The notes beneath the pieces were generated by a model, which saw only the letters and a list, made by a program, of their open reading frames with translations, did not search any database and was not told the DNA's origin. Made by a program: the position numbers and the translations under genes. This document shows positions 1 through 11,400 of a DNA stretch of 64,000 nucleotides, in pieces. Source of the DNA: Watersipora subatra (lineage: Eukaryota; Bryozoa; Gymnolaemata; Cheilostomatida; Watersiporidae). The first letter of the stretch is position 1. Every line of letters begins with the position of its first letter. The stretch covers positions 53,927,196 through 53,991,195 of the forward strand of contig NC_088708.1 in NCBI RefSeq assembly GCF_963576615.1, in the 5' to 3' direction.

Positions 1-89
1 GCTACTGTACGAATATAATGGGGACATACAGGTAAGTTGGTGTTATAAAGATGAGACAGAAACCTACAAGGAATACTGAACATACACAC

Positions 90-475
90 GCATGAGGTAT
101 TACTAACACACAGAGGATATATTACTAATATATATGTGAGATATTACAAACATACACATAGTATATTACTAACACACAGGGTATCAATAGCTTACCTATA
201 TGTAAGATAGTGCAAACACATGCAATGTATTACACGTACTAATATAAATGCGATATATTACTAACAAATAATACTAACATATAAGAGAGATATTACTAAC
301 ATAAACATAAGATATTATTAATATATACGTAAGATGTTACTAACATATATGTAAGATATTACTAACATGGTATATGTGAGGTATTACTAACACCTGTGAG
401 ATATTACTTACTAGCACCTGTGAGATATTACTAACACATTGAATATTACTAACATATATGTGAGATACTATTGGA
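90..475. repeat. degenerate minisatellite (TACTAACA...GTGAGATAT)
   Basis: A run of variant units built on TATTACTAACATATATGTGA covers this stretch, with unit lengths from about 20 to 45 bases. It lies in what is probably an intron of the + strand EGF gene. Position 1-90 and 476-888 show nothing further that I recognise. Confidence 0.7.
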
Positions 476-888
476 GCAGCAAATGTTAAACAAAAGACCA
501 AAAAAATTGCCAAGAGAACAAGTTGCACTAAAAGACACACACAATTGAAAAATTATTGCAGTAGGAACGAGTTCAAAAAGGAAATTAATATATAATAACA
601 AAAAGACAAGTTATACAAAAGGAAACATACATGATAATATTAAACATAAGGAGGGCATTGCTAATACACCAGATAGAGAGAGTCATTAAAGGAGAATACA
701 GATGAAACCTTTCCAGGTGGACACACATTAGGACCATTATTGTATTTTGAACCATACTGTCGTTTAGATGCGTGATGAGATCTTCTTCTGCATCGTAGAT
801 TAAGGCTAATCAAAATATTCAACTTTTGCACCAAGATATCAGTTGGTGGTTAGAGCATTATAAATTGTTTACTACTCTACTTGTACAG

Positions 889-1501
889 GTGTCAATGTGG
901 ATTTGGATACCAGCAATCCCTAACTGCTACACACCCTCCTGGTACATACTGTGTGGCGAGATGTACTCAGAGGTCCTGCAAAAATGGTGGCTCATGCTCG
1001 GCAGCTCCAGACGAGGTGTCAGAGGTGACATGTGAGTGCCAGAAGGGTTACGCGGGTGAGAGTTGTGAAGATAAGACCGGTATCAACAATTTGTCGCGGG
1101 AGACGATTGTAGTCATAGCGGTGGTAGCGAGTATTGCGGCACTGCTAGGAGTGGTACTGAGTGTCTTTGCGTGCTACACACTGTTCAGGAGACGAGTAAC
1201 GGATGACAGTAGTGAGGCGAGCAGTATCAGTGGATTCAAACCAAAATCATTGTCAGCGCACGAGTATGATAGAATGACTGATCTAGGAAGCGTATCACGA
1301 GCAAATCATAGTTTTGTCAGCACCATCGATGAAGAGCCTGAAAGCACTTCCATAAAAAGTAACAACGTTTTCAATTCTGGATTAATGGGGTCTCGACGCA
1401 GCATTCCTAGTGAACATGGCGACCCAACACCGGCTCTTAGCCCTGTCAATCGCACGGACAGACACGCTGCTTCAGATATCTCCCAACCGGACTACTATTG
1501 A
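889..1501 (+). CDS. last exon of an EGF-domain single-pass membrane protein
   Basis: The open frame follows a good splice acceptor (pyrimidine-rich run, then TTGTACAG ending at 888) and runs about 203 codons to TGA at 1499-1501. It starts inside one Cys-rich module (CQCGFGYQ). A complete EGF-like repeat follows, with six cysteines from CTQRSCKNGG to CECQKGYAGESC. Next come a hydrophobic segment of about 28 residues (starting IVVIAVVASIAALLGVVL), an RRR stop-transfer signal and a Ser-rich cytoplasmic tail of about 110 residues ending in PDYY. I infer a type I surface receptor or adhesion protein. The family cannot be named from this exon alone, because the upstream exons are outside the window. 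An AATAAA at 1577-1582 would serve as its poly(A) signal. It is convergent with the TUT1-like gene. Confidence 0.8.
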
Positions 1502-1576
1502 GGTTGGGGCTACTAAACCCTCACACTATAAACACTTTATCTAGCTCTACTACCACACTTGACAATCAACTCCATT

Positions 1577-1582
1577 AATAAA
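1577..1582 (+). terminator. poly(A) signal AATAAA of the EGF-protein gene
   Basis: Canonical hexamer 76 bases after the stop codon, the first one downstream on this strand. Confidence 0.6.
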
Positions 1583-1911
1583 CAGTTCTATTGATCATTA
1601 TTGACCCAATTGATCAATATTGATCAGATTGATCATTATTTATCCTAATATTGCTGCATGATTTATTTACAATGTTTCTCCTCTTCTGATTCTCTAAACT
1701 CTTACTAGCAAGAAGAGAACGATATTTTAAGTGGTTGGCACTCCTTAACTCTGTGATATTACTTACAACATGAATAATAATAAATTCCCTATAATATATA
1801 AACACAAAATCTTACTTATATCAGATTCACTGCAGAACTAATAAAAGTAGCAGCCAACTGTTCCCAGCTGTAAACTCAGTAATCATAGCCAGTGATTATG
1901 TAGATATAGAC

Positions 1912-1917
1912 TTTATT
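1912..1917 (-). terminator. candidate poly(A) signal of the TUT1-like gene
   Basis: Minus-strand AATAAA about 220 bases after the stop codon at 2136-2138. Confidence 0.45.
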
Positions 1918-2135
1918 GTTGATTGTATTATTAGTATTCCTAAATTTATAACTCCAGAGCAGACGATTCCTATAAGCGTTGTAGTTCTTCCTGCAAGAAA
2001 CTGCGTAGAACAATATGTAACAAGTTTCGAGAGTGAAACAGTTGCTATTTAGTGTTTAAAAATTAACATTCAAATGTCTGTTCATCCAGTAAAGTTGAAA
2101 TATTGCTAATTTGGAGATATCTAAAAACTTTGACA

Positions 2136-2471
2136 TCAGGAGTTGGCAAGATCTCTCTGAATGGCTCTAGGAATGACAGTTCGAAGATGCTGACATATCG
2201 CATCAAGGTAATGAGAATTCATGTCTGCGACCTCCAAGTCAATAAGGTAAAAATTACCATCATGTGGTTGGAATGTGATGGTAAAATCTGCGAGGTGAGC
2301 ATTTTTTTTCTGTAAGCTTCTGTTTACTTCTCTAACATAATCGTTATAGTTGAATGGGACTCGTTTGAGAGTTGATGTGTCAAGCAGATTGTACCACTTG
2401 TTTCTTACTTGAATGGTAAAGGGTATATAGAATTCTAGTGGAATCTTTGTAACGTCTTCTGGTTTGCTTTG
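2136..2471 (-). CDS. TUT1: TUT1-like last exon, KA1-like C-terminus
   Basis: 111 codons plus TGA, entered at acceptor TTGCAG in phase 0. The end, with FTITFQPHDGNFYLIDLEV and HLRTVIPRAIQRDL, resembles the C-terminal KA1-like domain that helps TUT1 hold U6 snRNA. Similarity is from memory of the family pattern, so I hold this link a little less firmly than the catalytic exons. Confidence 0.68.
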   Translation of the reverse strand, partial: QSKPEDVTKIPLEFYIPFTIQVRNKWYNLLDTSTLKRVPFNYNDYVREVNRSLQKKNAHLADFTITFQPHDGNFYLIDLEVADMNSHYLDAICQHLRTVIPRAIQRDLANS

Positions 2472-5400
2472 CTGCAATTCTACAAATAATATTCTAGATA
2501 GTTATTGATTAGACACACACTCACTCTTATAAAAATATGATTCATCTGCCAACTTAAGAACAACACTAAACTCAAAGGAGCTGTGAGCTATTATTCAATT
2601 GCTAAGCGCTTTCTTATCCGGTATATATGCCGGTGATTGTCTATGATAACAATGTTTACACTAATACAAACCAATCTGCAATTAGATCAGTGATTAGTTT
2701 GTGACACAGGGTTCTCACTATACAATACATTCACTAAAATGATAAATACTAGCCACACATTAGCAACTTGTAAAAATATAGATCATGAACTCCGTGACAC
2801 TGTTGCCTCGACGATGAATGATTGATGAATAATTGAAAGTTGATGAAAAAAGCGATGAAAGTTGATGAATAATTGTGAGGACGACCTTGAGATACGTATG
2901 GAACGATAAAGTGTAAACTAGCCGTTAGCGGAAAATGTTATTTGAACAAACAGATGGTCATTCTCGTGATGAGAGACATGACAGTTATACGATCGTCTGA
3001 AAAATAGCAATAAGCTCTAATCGATGCTTCAACTAAGAATATTATCCGACAAGGCTATGAAAAGCTCACCAAAGAATCTGAACCATGCAGGAACCCAAAC
3101 TGACCTGCAAACTGGGGCACAGCTGCGAATGGTTCATTTTCTCTTCTGCCAGATGGAGGATTGCTGTTCGATGTGACCAGTTGCCTTACCGGGTCACTCA
3201 GAGGATGAGATGACCAAGCAGCGGTAACAGACATTCCATAAAGCTCCGAGAGAGTACGCACCACCTGCACGCAACACCTGACATATTGTTTCATAGGACA
3301 ACCCGTCTGCGAGTATGGAACATCAAACTCCAATTTTCGTCCTGCCACTTTGTAATAGTCAGCCATGGCACAAGCAAAACTGCTTCTTTCTTGGGCTGTT
3401 AGCTGAAGTTTGGCCTTGGCCATCTTTTCGTTAGTGATATGTTCAACAGGTTGCAAAAGGTACTGCAGACCCCAAAGCTGACCTTTTTGTTTGCGGTCAC
3501 AGATCACTGCTCGATGGGCATACGTGAGATTTAGGCACTTTTTAAACCAGTTTCTCATCGGTTCCTTCACCCCTCTTGCTGTGTTGAAGTCTTTCTCAAA
3601 TGGATCCTGTATATTAATGAACTGTTCCTGTAATCAAACAAACTCTGGGCTAACCGCAATCATCACCAGCTAGATACTTACTTGATAACCATAGAGTGAA
3701 ATATGCTAAAATGAAATATGCTTCAGTGGATGAACTAGTTAAACTGTTAACTGAAAACAAATCAAATAAATACAACAAAAACAAATGAAAAAAAACTGGT
3801 AAGAGTGGCAACAGAACATCTGACTGCGGCACATAACGAAGGTGTCTTAAAGAAACTGTGAACATCAAGTGAAGTGAAAGACAAACAGATGTACTGATTG
3901 CAAGTACTGACTAATAGCATTTTATTAACCCAATAAACTGTTTCATTTTTCCAAAACCTGACTAAAATCGAGCAGCTATGTTGATATTAACCATAGAGTT
4001 ATCTCCCCCTAGAGTGATAACTACACGAGCGTTTCCGGTGCCAACAAGGAGCGTTTAGGCCACGCCTCTTTTTTGTGCTAGTCAGTCGTAGTGATGACTA
4101 GATCAATAACATCAGCCATGAGAAGGGTTAAACAAGGATCATGAATTTCCAGTTGAGATAGTAATTAATGCTCATATTAAAGAAATGATGATTATAGTTT
4201 ATTACTCTAATATGTGCTAATTATTTAAAGCAATTCAATACCTACCAGGGATTGCTAAACATATTATGGAAATGTTTACTTTTTCATTTCCATAAACATA
4301 AATCTTTCCATAATTTTAGGGAAATAGATATGGAAATTTTATTTTACAAGTATGGAAATGGTATGAAAATGGAAATAATATGGAAATGGAAATAATATGG
4401 AAACGAATTATGGAAATGGAATTAATATGGAAATGAATTATAGAAATGGAAATAATATGGAAATGGAAATAATATGGAAATGAATTATGGAAATGGAATT
4501 AATATGGAAATGAATTATGGAACTTTTATGGAAATGGAAATAATATGGAAATGAATTATGGAAATGGAAATAATATGGAAAGGAATTATGAAAATGGAAA
4601 TTGTGACATACACGTAATCCCTGATACCTACATGACTTGTCAAGGCACTGAATAGATAGTGAGTGAAAGTGAAGGTAATGCAAGCAGTTACTCATAGATA
4701 AGATAGATAGTCATTCTGGGGTTGTATTACATTGGTGTGATGGGAAGCTAATCAACTGCCATCAACTATGAGCTGTACTACCCGGTGTTGCCCAAGTAAT
4801 AAAAAAGTATTTGGACAGAAAATTTATTTTTATATAACATTTACTATTCTAACTTTTAAACTTCATATCATGAGAAAATATTTTTAAGCAGTTTAAATGA
4901 ATTAAGAGGAAAAAGAAAACAACTTTAAAGGTTTGCAAGCTTTTTTAAACAACTACAACTTTTAAATTTCAGATCATGAAATAAGTGTTTTGTTGAAATA
5001 AATTAGGAAAAAAATAAAACTGTAAATGTGTTTAAATGTAAAGTAATTAGCAAGTAATGGCTAAATATAATCTGTTTAGCTATGATTACAATGAAAAATT
5101 ATTTAATAAATAAGGTAATAAAAAGTCTATTTTATTTTTATATAAATATAGTTAGTAGAATTAAGTATAATTTATTTTTATTTAACATATAACAACATTT
5201 ACCACTTTAACTTTCAAACTACATATTATGAAAAGTGTTTTGTGTAATTGAAATAAATGAAGAGAAGAGAGAAAATAAAAACAACTGTAAATGTTTTCAA
5301 GCTTTTTCAAACAACTACCACTTTTAAACTTCATATCATGAAAGAAGTTTTTTGTTAAAATGAATTAAGAAGAAAAATGAAACTGCAAATGTGTTTAAAT

Positions 5401-8400
5401 GTAAAATAATTAGCAAGTAATGCTAAATATAATCTGTTTAGCTATGATTACAATAAAAAATTATTGTAATCATAGCTAATTTTTATTACTTTATTTAATA
5501 AATAAAGTAATTCACAACTACTTTTTATTACTTTATTTAATAAATAAAGTAATAAAAAGTCTATTTTATTTTTAAATAATTATAATTTAGTATAATTAAG
5601 TATAATTTATTTTTATCTAACATATAACAACATTTGCCACTCTAACTTTCAAACTTTTTGCTTGCTTACATCTAGCAAAGATGTCCACTAACTAGTGGAC
5701 ATCTTTGCTTCAAGCTAGTCTATGTATTTGATTGATATGTATTGAAATCTAATATTACATGCAAGGGCTGTTTGTGAACTGAGGTGTCAATGAATCGCTC
5801 TATCACCATACAATATCAATATTTTCAGTTGATGGCAGTCGATTAGCTTCCCATCACACCAATGTAATACAACCCCAGTATGACTATCTATCTTATCTAT
5901 GAATAACCAATGATATACAGCCCCTCATGTGTGGGGGCTGTATATCATTGGAGTAACTGATTGCATTAACTCACTTACTTAACACCATCTATTCAGTGCC
6001 TTTGCAATGCATGTAGGTATTGAATTGCTTTAAATAATAAGCATATATTAGAGTAATAAACTATAATCATCATTTCTTTAATATGAGCAATAATTACTAT
6101 CTTAACTGGAAATTCATGATCATTCTCATGGCTGACGTTATTGTTCTGTCGATCACTACGATTGACTAGCACAAAAAAGGGGCGTGGCCTAAACGCTCCT
6201 TGTTGGCACCGGAAACGCTCGTGTTGTTGAATGCACAGTTATCACTCTAGGGGGAGATAACTCTATGATATTAACTAAACTGATATATCTCATTTTTTAA
6301 ACGGAAACTTGTTTTTTAATTTATCATCCTGAACATAGACAAATCATGCATCACAAGGTTCCACTGATAGCTAATACCATTTGCAAACAGGGCAACTGAC
6401 AGTGCAAACAGTGCAACGACTCAGCAAAAACAGAAAGTTTTTATAATGCACCAGAGAGAAGGCAACTCTAAGATGAACAGCACAGCTACAACCCAATCTT
6501 AGTATTTATGATTTCTACTATGTTTGATAATTACTTTTTTAAATTGCTGACTTTGGCTAACTTAAAAAACTGTGTATCTCGGTAACCTCATGAGTCAAAA
6601 TGAGATACAACCAACTCTCAATTACTGTATCAAGGTAGCAATACGGTATTCGAAAGTGATATTTTTATGTCATAAGAGACGAGAGCCACTAGTATGAATT
6701 GCTTGCAGCAACAACTACAGTAGAAGCTTAACCAGGGCAGTACAGAGAAATGCAGTCACTGCAGGGCTAACCTCTGATTGGCCAAGGTACAGTACTTATG
6801 AAAACAGCAGATCAGTGTGGTCATGTTCATTATACAGTGCACCCGCAGGATACGATTACCCTGTTATACGATTTTTCACTTTACAAAGTGGAACATGATG
6901 ATTTTTTCACCTCGCCATACAAATCTTATTCCACCATACGAATTCAACAAAAGTTTGGCCGGAATTCAAATTTAGCAGTCGGTGTGCTTATTAAGTACGT
7001 CAAAATAACAAAGACGCTGAAATGCTTATCGTCGAAAACATTCTCACAACACCTGAAAGAGACACGATGACCAATTTCTCTCAGTTCAGCATTTCTTGTG
7101 TGTTAAAGGGTAATATTTTCCCTTTAAAACCAGTAGCAAAATTGGAGTTGCGATCCCTTGAAACAGAAGGTCAGTGGTCAGACAGCTTAACTTAATCTGC
7201 TAACAAAAATCCACTTCATTATGTATTAAACCAATGATATACAACCCTACAGGATAGGTTACGGGCATCATGTAGGCAGGGTTTAATGATCGAGCTCTGT
7301 TAGTATTGTGCTAGCCTGGGTTTTGGAGCTAACACAGTCCCCGCGCAGTGGTCGCGTTGCCTTGTTAGGTTTTTGGGTCTAGATTTTTATCGCCTATATG
7401 CGTCGATTGCGGATTATACCTGATTTCCGGTTAGTAGTACAAAACAACAAAACCCGCAACCAGCAAACACGTAATTCTCTCTTTCCCTTTTCAATTTTAG
7501 CGATATACTAGGATCCTTGGAAAATAAAACATTTCAAATTACCATAAAACATTTCAAATTACCTATTTTTATCAATTTTGAGATTTTTAGGGGTCGTAGT
7601 ATATGCCAAATGTTGAATATCATTCACCCGAAATCACCCGAACAACGTCCTTTTTTCTCTAGTTTTTTATAAATATTTTGCCACCCTTAATATAAGATGA
7701 CAAAGTCTTTCATCATTGTGAAATTGTTTGCCCTGGCCAATAAGATGGGACAGCAGGCAAGCTGTGCAGTGTAGTTTTCATACTGAAAATCTATATCCGA
7801 ATTTGGGCTATTTCACGATGGCGACTATTAATATCATGAATGCTTGTGAATGGCAACTGACTGATCATAACGGTGACAATATTGAGCAACTATATTTATT
7901 TGACAACAAAATGAAACAAACAGATCAGTAAAATAACCACTATTGTTCATGATATTTGTAAATTTACAAGGGGCTTTATTCAGCATATCTCTTTGTTCGA
8001 GTGCCATGTTCGGGTTCATCCCAACAGAGCTCGAACATTAAACCCCGCCCACATGATGCTCGTCACCTATCCTTGTAGGGTTGTGTATCATTGATTAAAC
8101 AGAACATTTTCGAGAACAGCATCGCTCAGGCTTTCTTGGCAAATTAGGTTGAAAAGGTTTCATCGAGGTTGGCTGAAAGTTATTGTGAAAACGGTGCCAG
8201 AAACTGATACCCTACAAGATGAAAATATTCGTTGGTCATAAAAATTCGCGATTTCGCAAACAGTCAATCCCGCGAATTATTAAATTCAGTGAATAATTAG
8301 TTCTATTTTTAATCACAAGAAAGAATAACTACTGCATCAAATTGAAAACTAGTCGCTAGTCTAGTTTTTAATGTAAATACTAAAAGTAATTGAGTTCCAA

Positions 8401-11400
8401 AACATTTTAAAAATCATTGCCTGAGCTTTGAGCTAACACCATTGGCAATGCATCACATTTATTTACAAAATTATTCGAGGTTGTCACAAGATATGTAGAA
8501 TGGCGTCATCGCGTAAATAGCCGCGAAGCAGAAGTACTAGACGTAGCCGAGTTCCAAAACTTCTTTAAAATCATCGCCAGGCTTCGAGCTTTATTGCCAT
8601 TGCGTCAAACTTTACAAAATTATTCAAGGTTTTTACAAGTTATTCGGCATGGCTTCAGCATAGCAAAAAAGCTCTCCTAGTCTTTTTACATTAGAATCAA
8701 CTCCATCAATCTCTAATACCAAAGTCAAGGACGATCATGACTCTGATCTGGACATTATGGTATGTATTTGATTTGCAGTGCAGATATGTTTTTCCATAAT
8801 CAACTGCATTAGTTAATTCTTTTGTTTAAAAACTGATCACTTTCATCAAATACTTCAGCTATTGTTTTTGTACTTCCTCAACACTCGTTAATATTTTTTC
8901 TTTTTGTGTTTACTGCAGATTGAGAATGAAACAACCTACTCCGATTATGAAAACTAGACACAAGTAGTAATATTCATCAAGGCAGGAATATTGGCAGAGA
9001 GGCAACCAGTCAACCTAGACCCCTTCACCGACAACAACTCCTTGATATCGCTGTAGCAAACATGATTAAATTATATATTTTATTTCATGTATAGATGTAT
9101 TATAATTTATTACAAACTCGAGTGTACAAATAAAATATTTCAAATACAAATAAAATTTTACAAACGATGAATGGAGTAAATATAAACAGTTTAGTCCATA
9201 TGGCGGTTGTCTAGCAATAAAATTAAACTGGTACTCTTGATATGTGAATACTAGCGAGTAATGGTGCTTTCTGACTAGTTATTTTGGTAATAGCAGCTTT
9301 GTCACTGTCTTGGGTAGGTGTTGAAGGCGATTCTCTCGCTACTACATGGCTGGTAAGGAAGTTATCATCAGAACTCTCCTCGTGGCTTACTATTGCAAAG
9401 TTCTGCCGGTTGGCCAAAGATTTGTGCTCGTAAAGGCGTTTTTGTTCCTTTTTTAAAAACAGATATATTTTTCTCGTAAGTAGCTGCGGTCACTTCAACC
9501 TCAATTTCCAGACCTCCCTGAATGATTGGTGATCTTCTAAGAATGACATCTACCACCCTTGCAATCATTGTTCTTCGGTGTATGATGAAAAATCTCTCTC
9601 ACACTAAAACAAATAATGAAGCAGTAGGGATGGAAAAAATTAGTATTGCGTTTTACCGAAGAACCAAAGTAAAATTCAACTAATTTAGTAAATCTAAAAA
9701 ACTCATTACTTACCACAAGTTGTTGGCTTATCAAAGGCCTCCAAAGCGATGAATATTCGTGAAAACCTCTTGACGCAGCAAAAATTGTTTACCGTAGAAT
9801 AGCATGATCGCCTCGCAGTTGTAAGCTAAATATAAACTGGAACACGCGGTGTGCGCATGCGTAGGAATATCTATTACTAGCCGCAATAGAGTTAACTTTT
9901 CCTAGAGAGTGGCAGTTTTCAGCCGCGAATAAATTCATCCGCGAATATGCATGGAAAGACAATTTTCACGAAATATAACTCCGCAAATAAATTCATCCTG
10001 TAGGGTAGGTAGTAAAGATTTGATAAGATAAAAAATTGCATGTGTGTTTTAAATGTGTGTTTAATAAGCTAAACTTACTTAAAGTGAACTCAGAGTTTAT
10101 GTATACGTACAACTGTCTTGAAGGCACGAACGCTACATTTTGATGCAGATCATAACAAATAAATACACCAAACATACTTAAAATTACCGTAGGCAACTAT
10201 AGTTACTAAGGTTAACATACTATTTTGTTATTTTTTAATATGTACAGTATTTATATACAACTTTAATGATTTTTACCAGGGGATTTTTGCATTATATACT
10301 TACTATGGTTTCTATACCCCTCCATACAATTTTTTCACCATACGATGCCAATCCTGGAATGGATTAAAATCGTATCCTGAGAGTGCACTGTACATTGGAA
10401 ACCTTGAAGACTATGCGTTGTGAGATGGGCTTACATTAGGTGATTCTAATTTTAGGATGGTATCTTTGTAGTCATTTGATTTCAAAGACTTGAAATTCAA
10501 AGAATGAGACTCACCTATATATAACAAAAAAGTTTGAATTGTCTATTTCCGCCAATAGAATTGTGTGTAAAATATCCAGTGGTAAAAAATTAATTAGCAA
10601 AAAATTAATTCAAAAATTAGCTCAATTTAAATCACACACAAGCAGACATGGCTGTGGACAAAGCTGCCCCAACACTTGACAAAATAGATGAGCTAGTTTA
10701 GAGTAATGTGCCTGCAGGTAAAATAAGTTCATGAAATGAGCTAATAAACTTAAATCAGGGTGAGACAACTGCAATTATTACTTTATCATATCAAGCGGAT
10801 CGAACTGAACAAATGGAAGACAACTCCGTAAATGAAGAATACTTCCAGTAGGTATTAATATTTGAGGTCAAAATAGACCCATGAAATTCACAAAAAAGGC
10901 TGAGAAGGAAAGAACTGAGAGAAGCAGCTTGCTGTTGCTATAGAGACAACTCTCTGTCACGACTCGTTAATTAATTCAGCTTTTTAATCCAATGACACAC
11001 TTCAACCTAGAAACTGTGTCCAGCTTTTTGTGAGCAATGAGCATAATTTTTTTACCACTATCTGTTTCAAATACATTTGAGCGACTTACAAAATAAAATG
11101 CCTGTAGGCTGCCCGCTAAAATAACTTCACCTCTGAGAAAAATAAAAACAATGTAATTAACGCATTCAGTCAAACATGAACCACCTGCAAGTTCAAGGAT
11201 GATAAATAAATAACATACATTAAAGCTGGGACGCTCAGAGATGAGAAGGGGCTCTCCCTCGTAAACGGATATAATGCTTGTCTCAAACGGGAAGCGGATA
11301 TAGTAGGCAAAGAATCCTTTCAGGAGTTCACCTATAGAAACGACAAAATAAAAATTGTTACGTCTGTAAGACAAGCTGAAAAAAATATGCGTAAGTTAAT

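Larger units (their letters stand above)
1502..2135. other. convergent 3' UTR region
   Basis: Non-coding sequence between two convergent genes. It has short repeats of TTGATCA type near 1590-1640 and a minus-strand AATAAA (plus TTTATT, 1912-1917) that suits the end of the TUT1-like mRNA. No other feature seen. Confidence 0.55.
3992..6267. mobile_element. 2276-bp foldback hAT-like element, about 380-bp inverted arms
   Basis: The ends are inverted copies starting CATAGAGTTATCTCCCCCTA, flanked by the direct repeat ATATTAAC at 3984-3991 and 6268-6275. An 8-bp target duplication is the rule for hAT transposons. Arm 3992-4758, minus one nested insertion, pairs with arm 5836-6267, minus one hairpin insertion; each is about 380 bases. 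The loop (4759-5835) holds AT-rich repeated sequence and no transposase, so the element is non-autonomous. It sits in the TUT1-like intron. Confidence 0.85.
8210..10005. mobile_element. 1796-bp TA-flanked DNA transposon with decayed coding parts
   Basis: Ends CCCTACAAGATGAA / TTCATCCTGTAGGG with TA at 8208-8209 and 10006-10007. The related MITE at 15268 has the uninterrupted site (CAGAAACAGATAGGTG), which proves the insertion. Inside are broken coding fragments on both strands: a minus fragment at 9223-9600 with a frameshift (KKEQKRLYEHKSLANRQNFA region), and a plus fragment near 8650-8956 with a stop and an intron. These could be remains of a transposon accessory protein; no transposase core is recognised. 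Confidence 0.75.
6835..10390. mobile_element. Tigger/pogo-like MITE copy 1, split by two insertions
   Basis: Starts CAGTGCACCCGCAGGATACG at 6835 and ends in the inverted form at 10390, with TA on both sides. The short CAGT...CCTC-type ends and TA target are typical of pogo/Tigger elements; assignment is by ends only. The body matches copies at 15268-16099 and 22081-22806. Two other elements (7232-8093 and 8210-10005) account for nearly all the extra length. An open stretch of 90 codons at 6798-7070 lies across its edge and looks fortuitous. Confidence 0.8.

Noticed and set aside
4438..4695. 85-codon His/Phe-rich frame
   Set aside because: It is the minisatellite within the nested MITE read on the minus strand.
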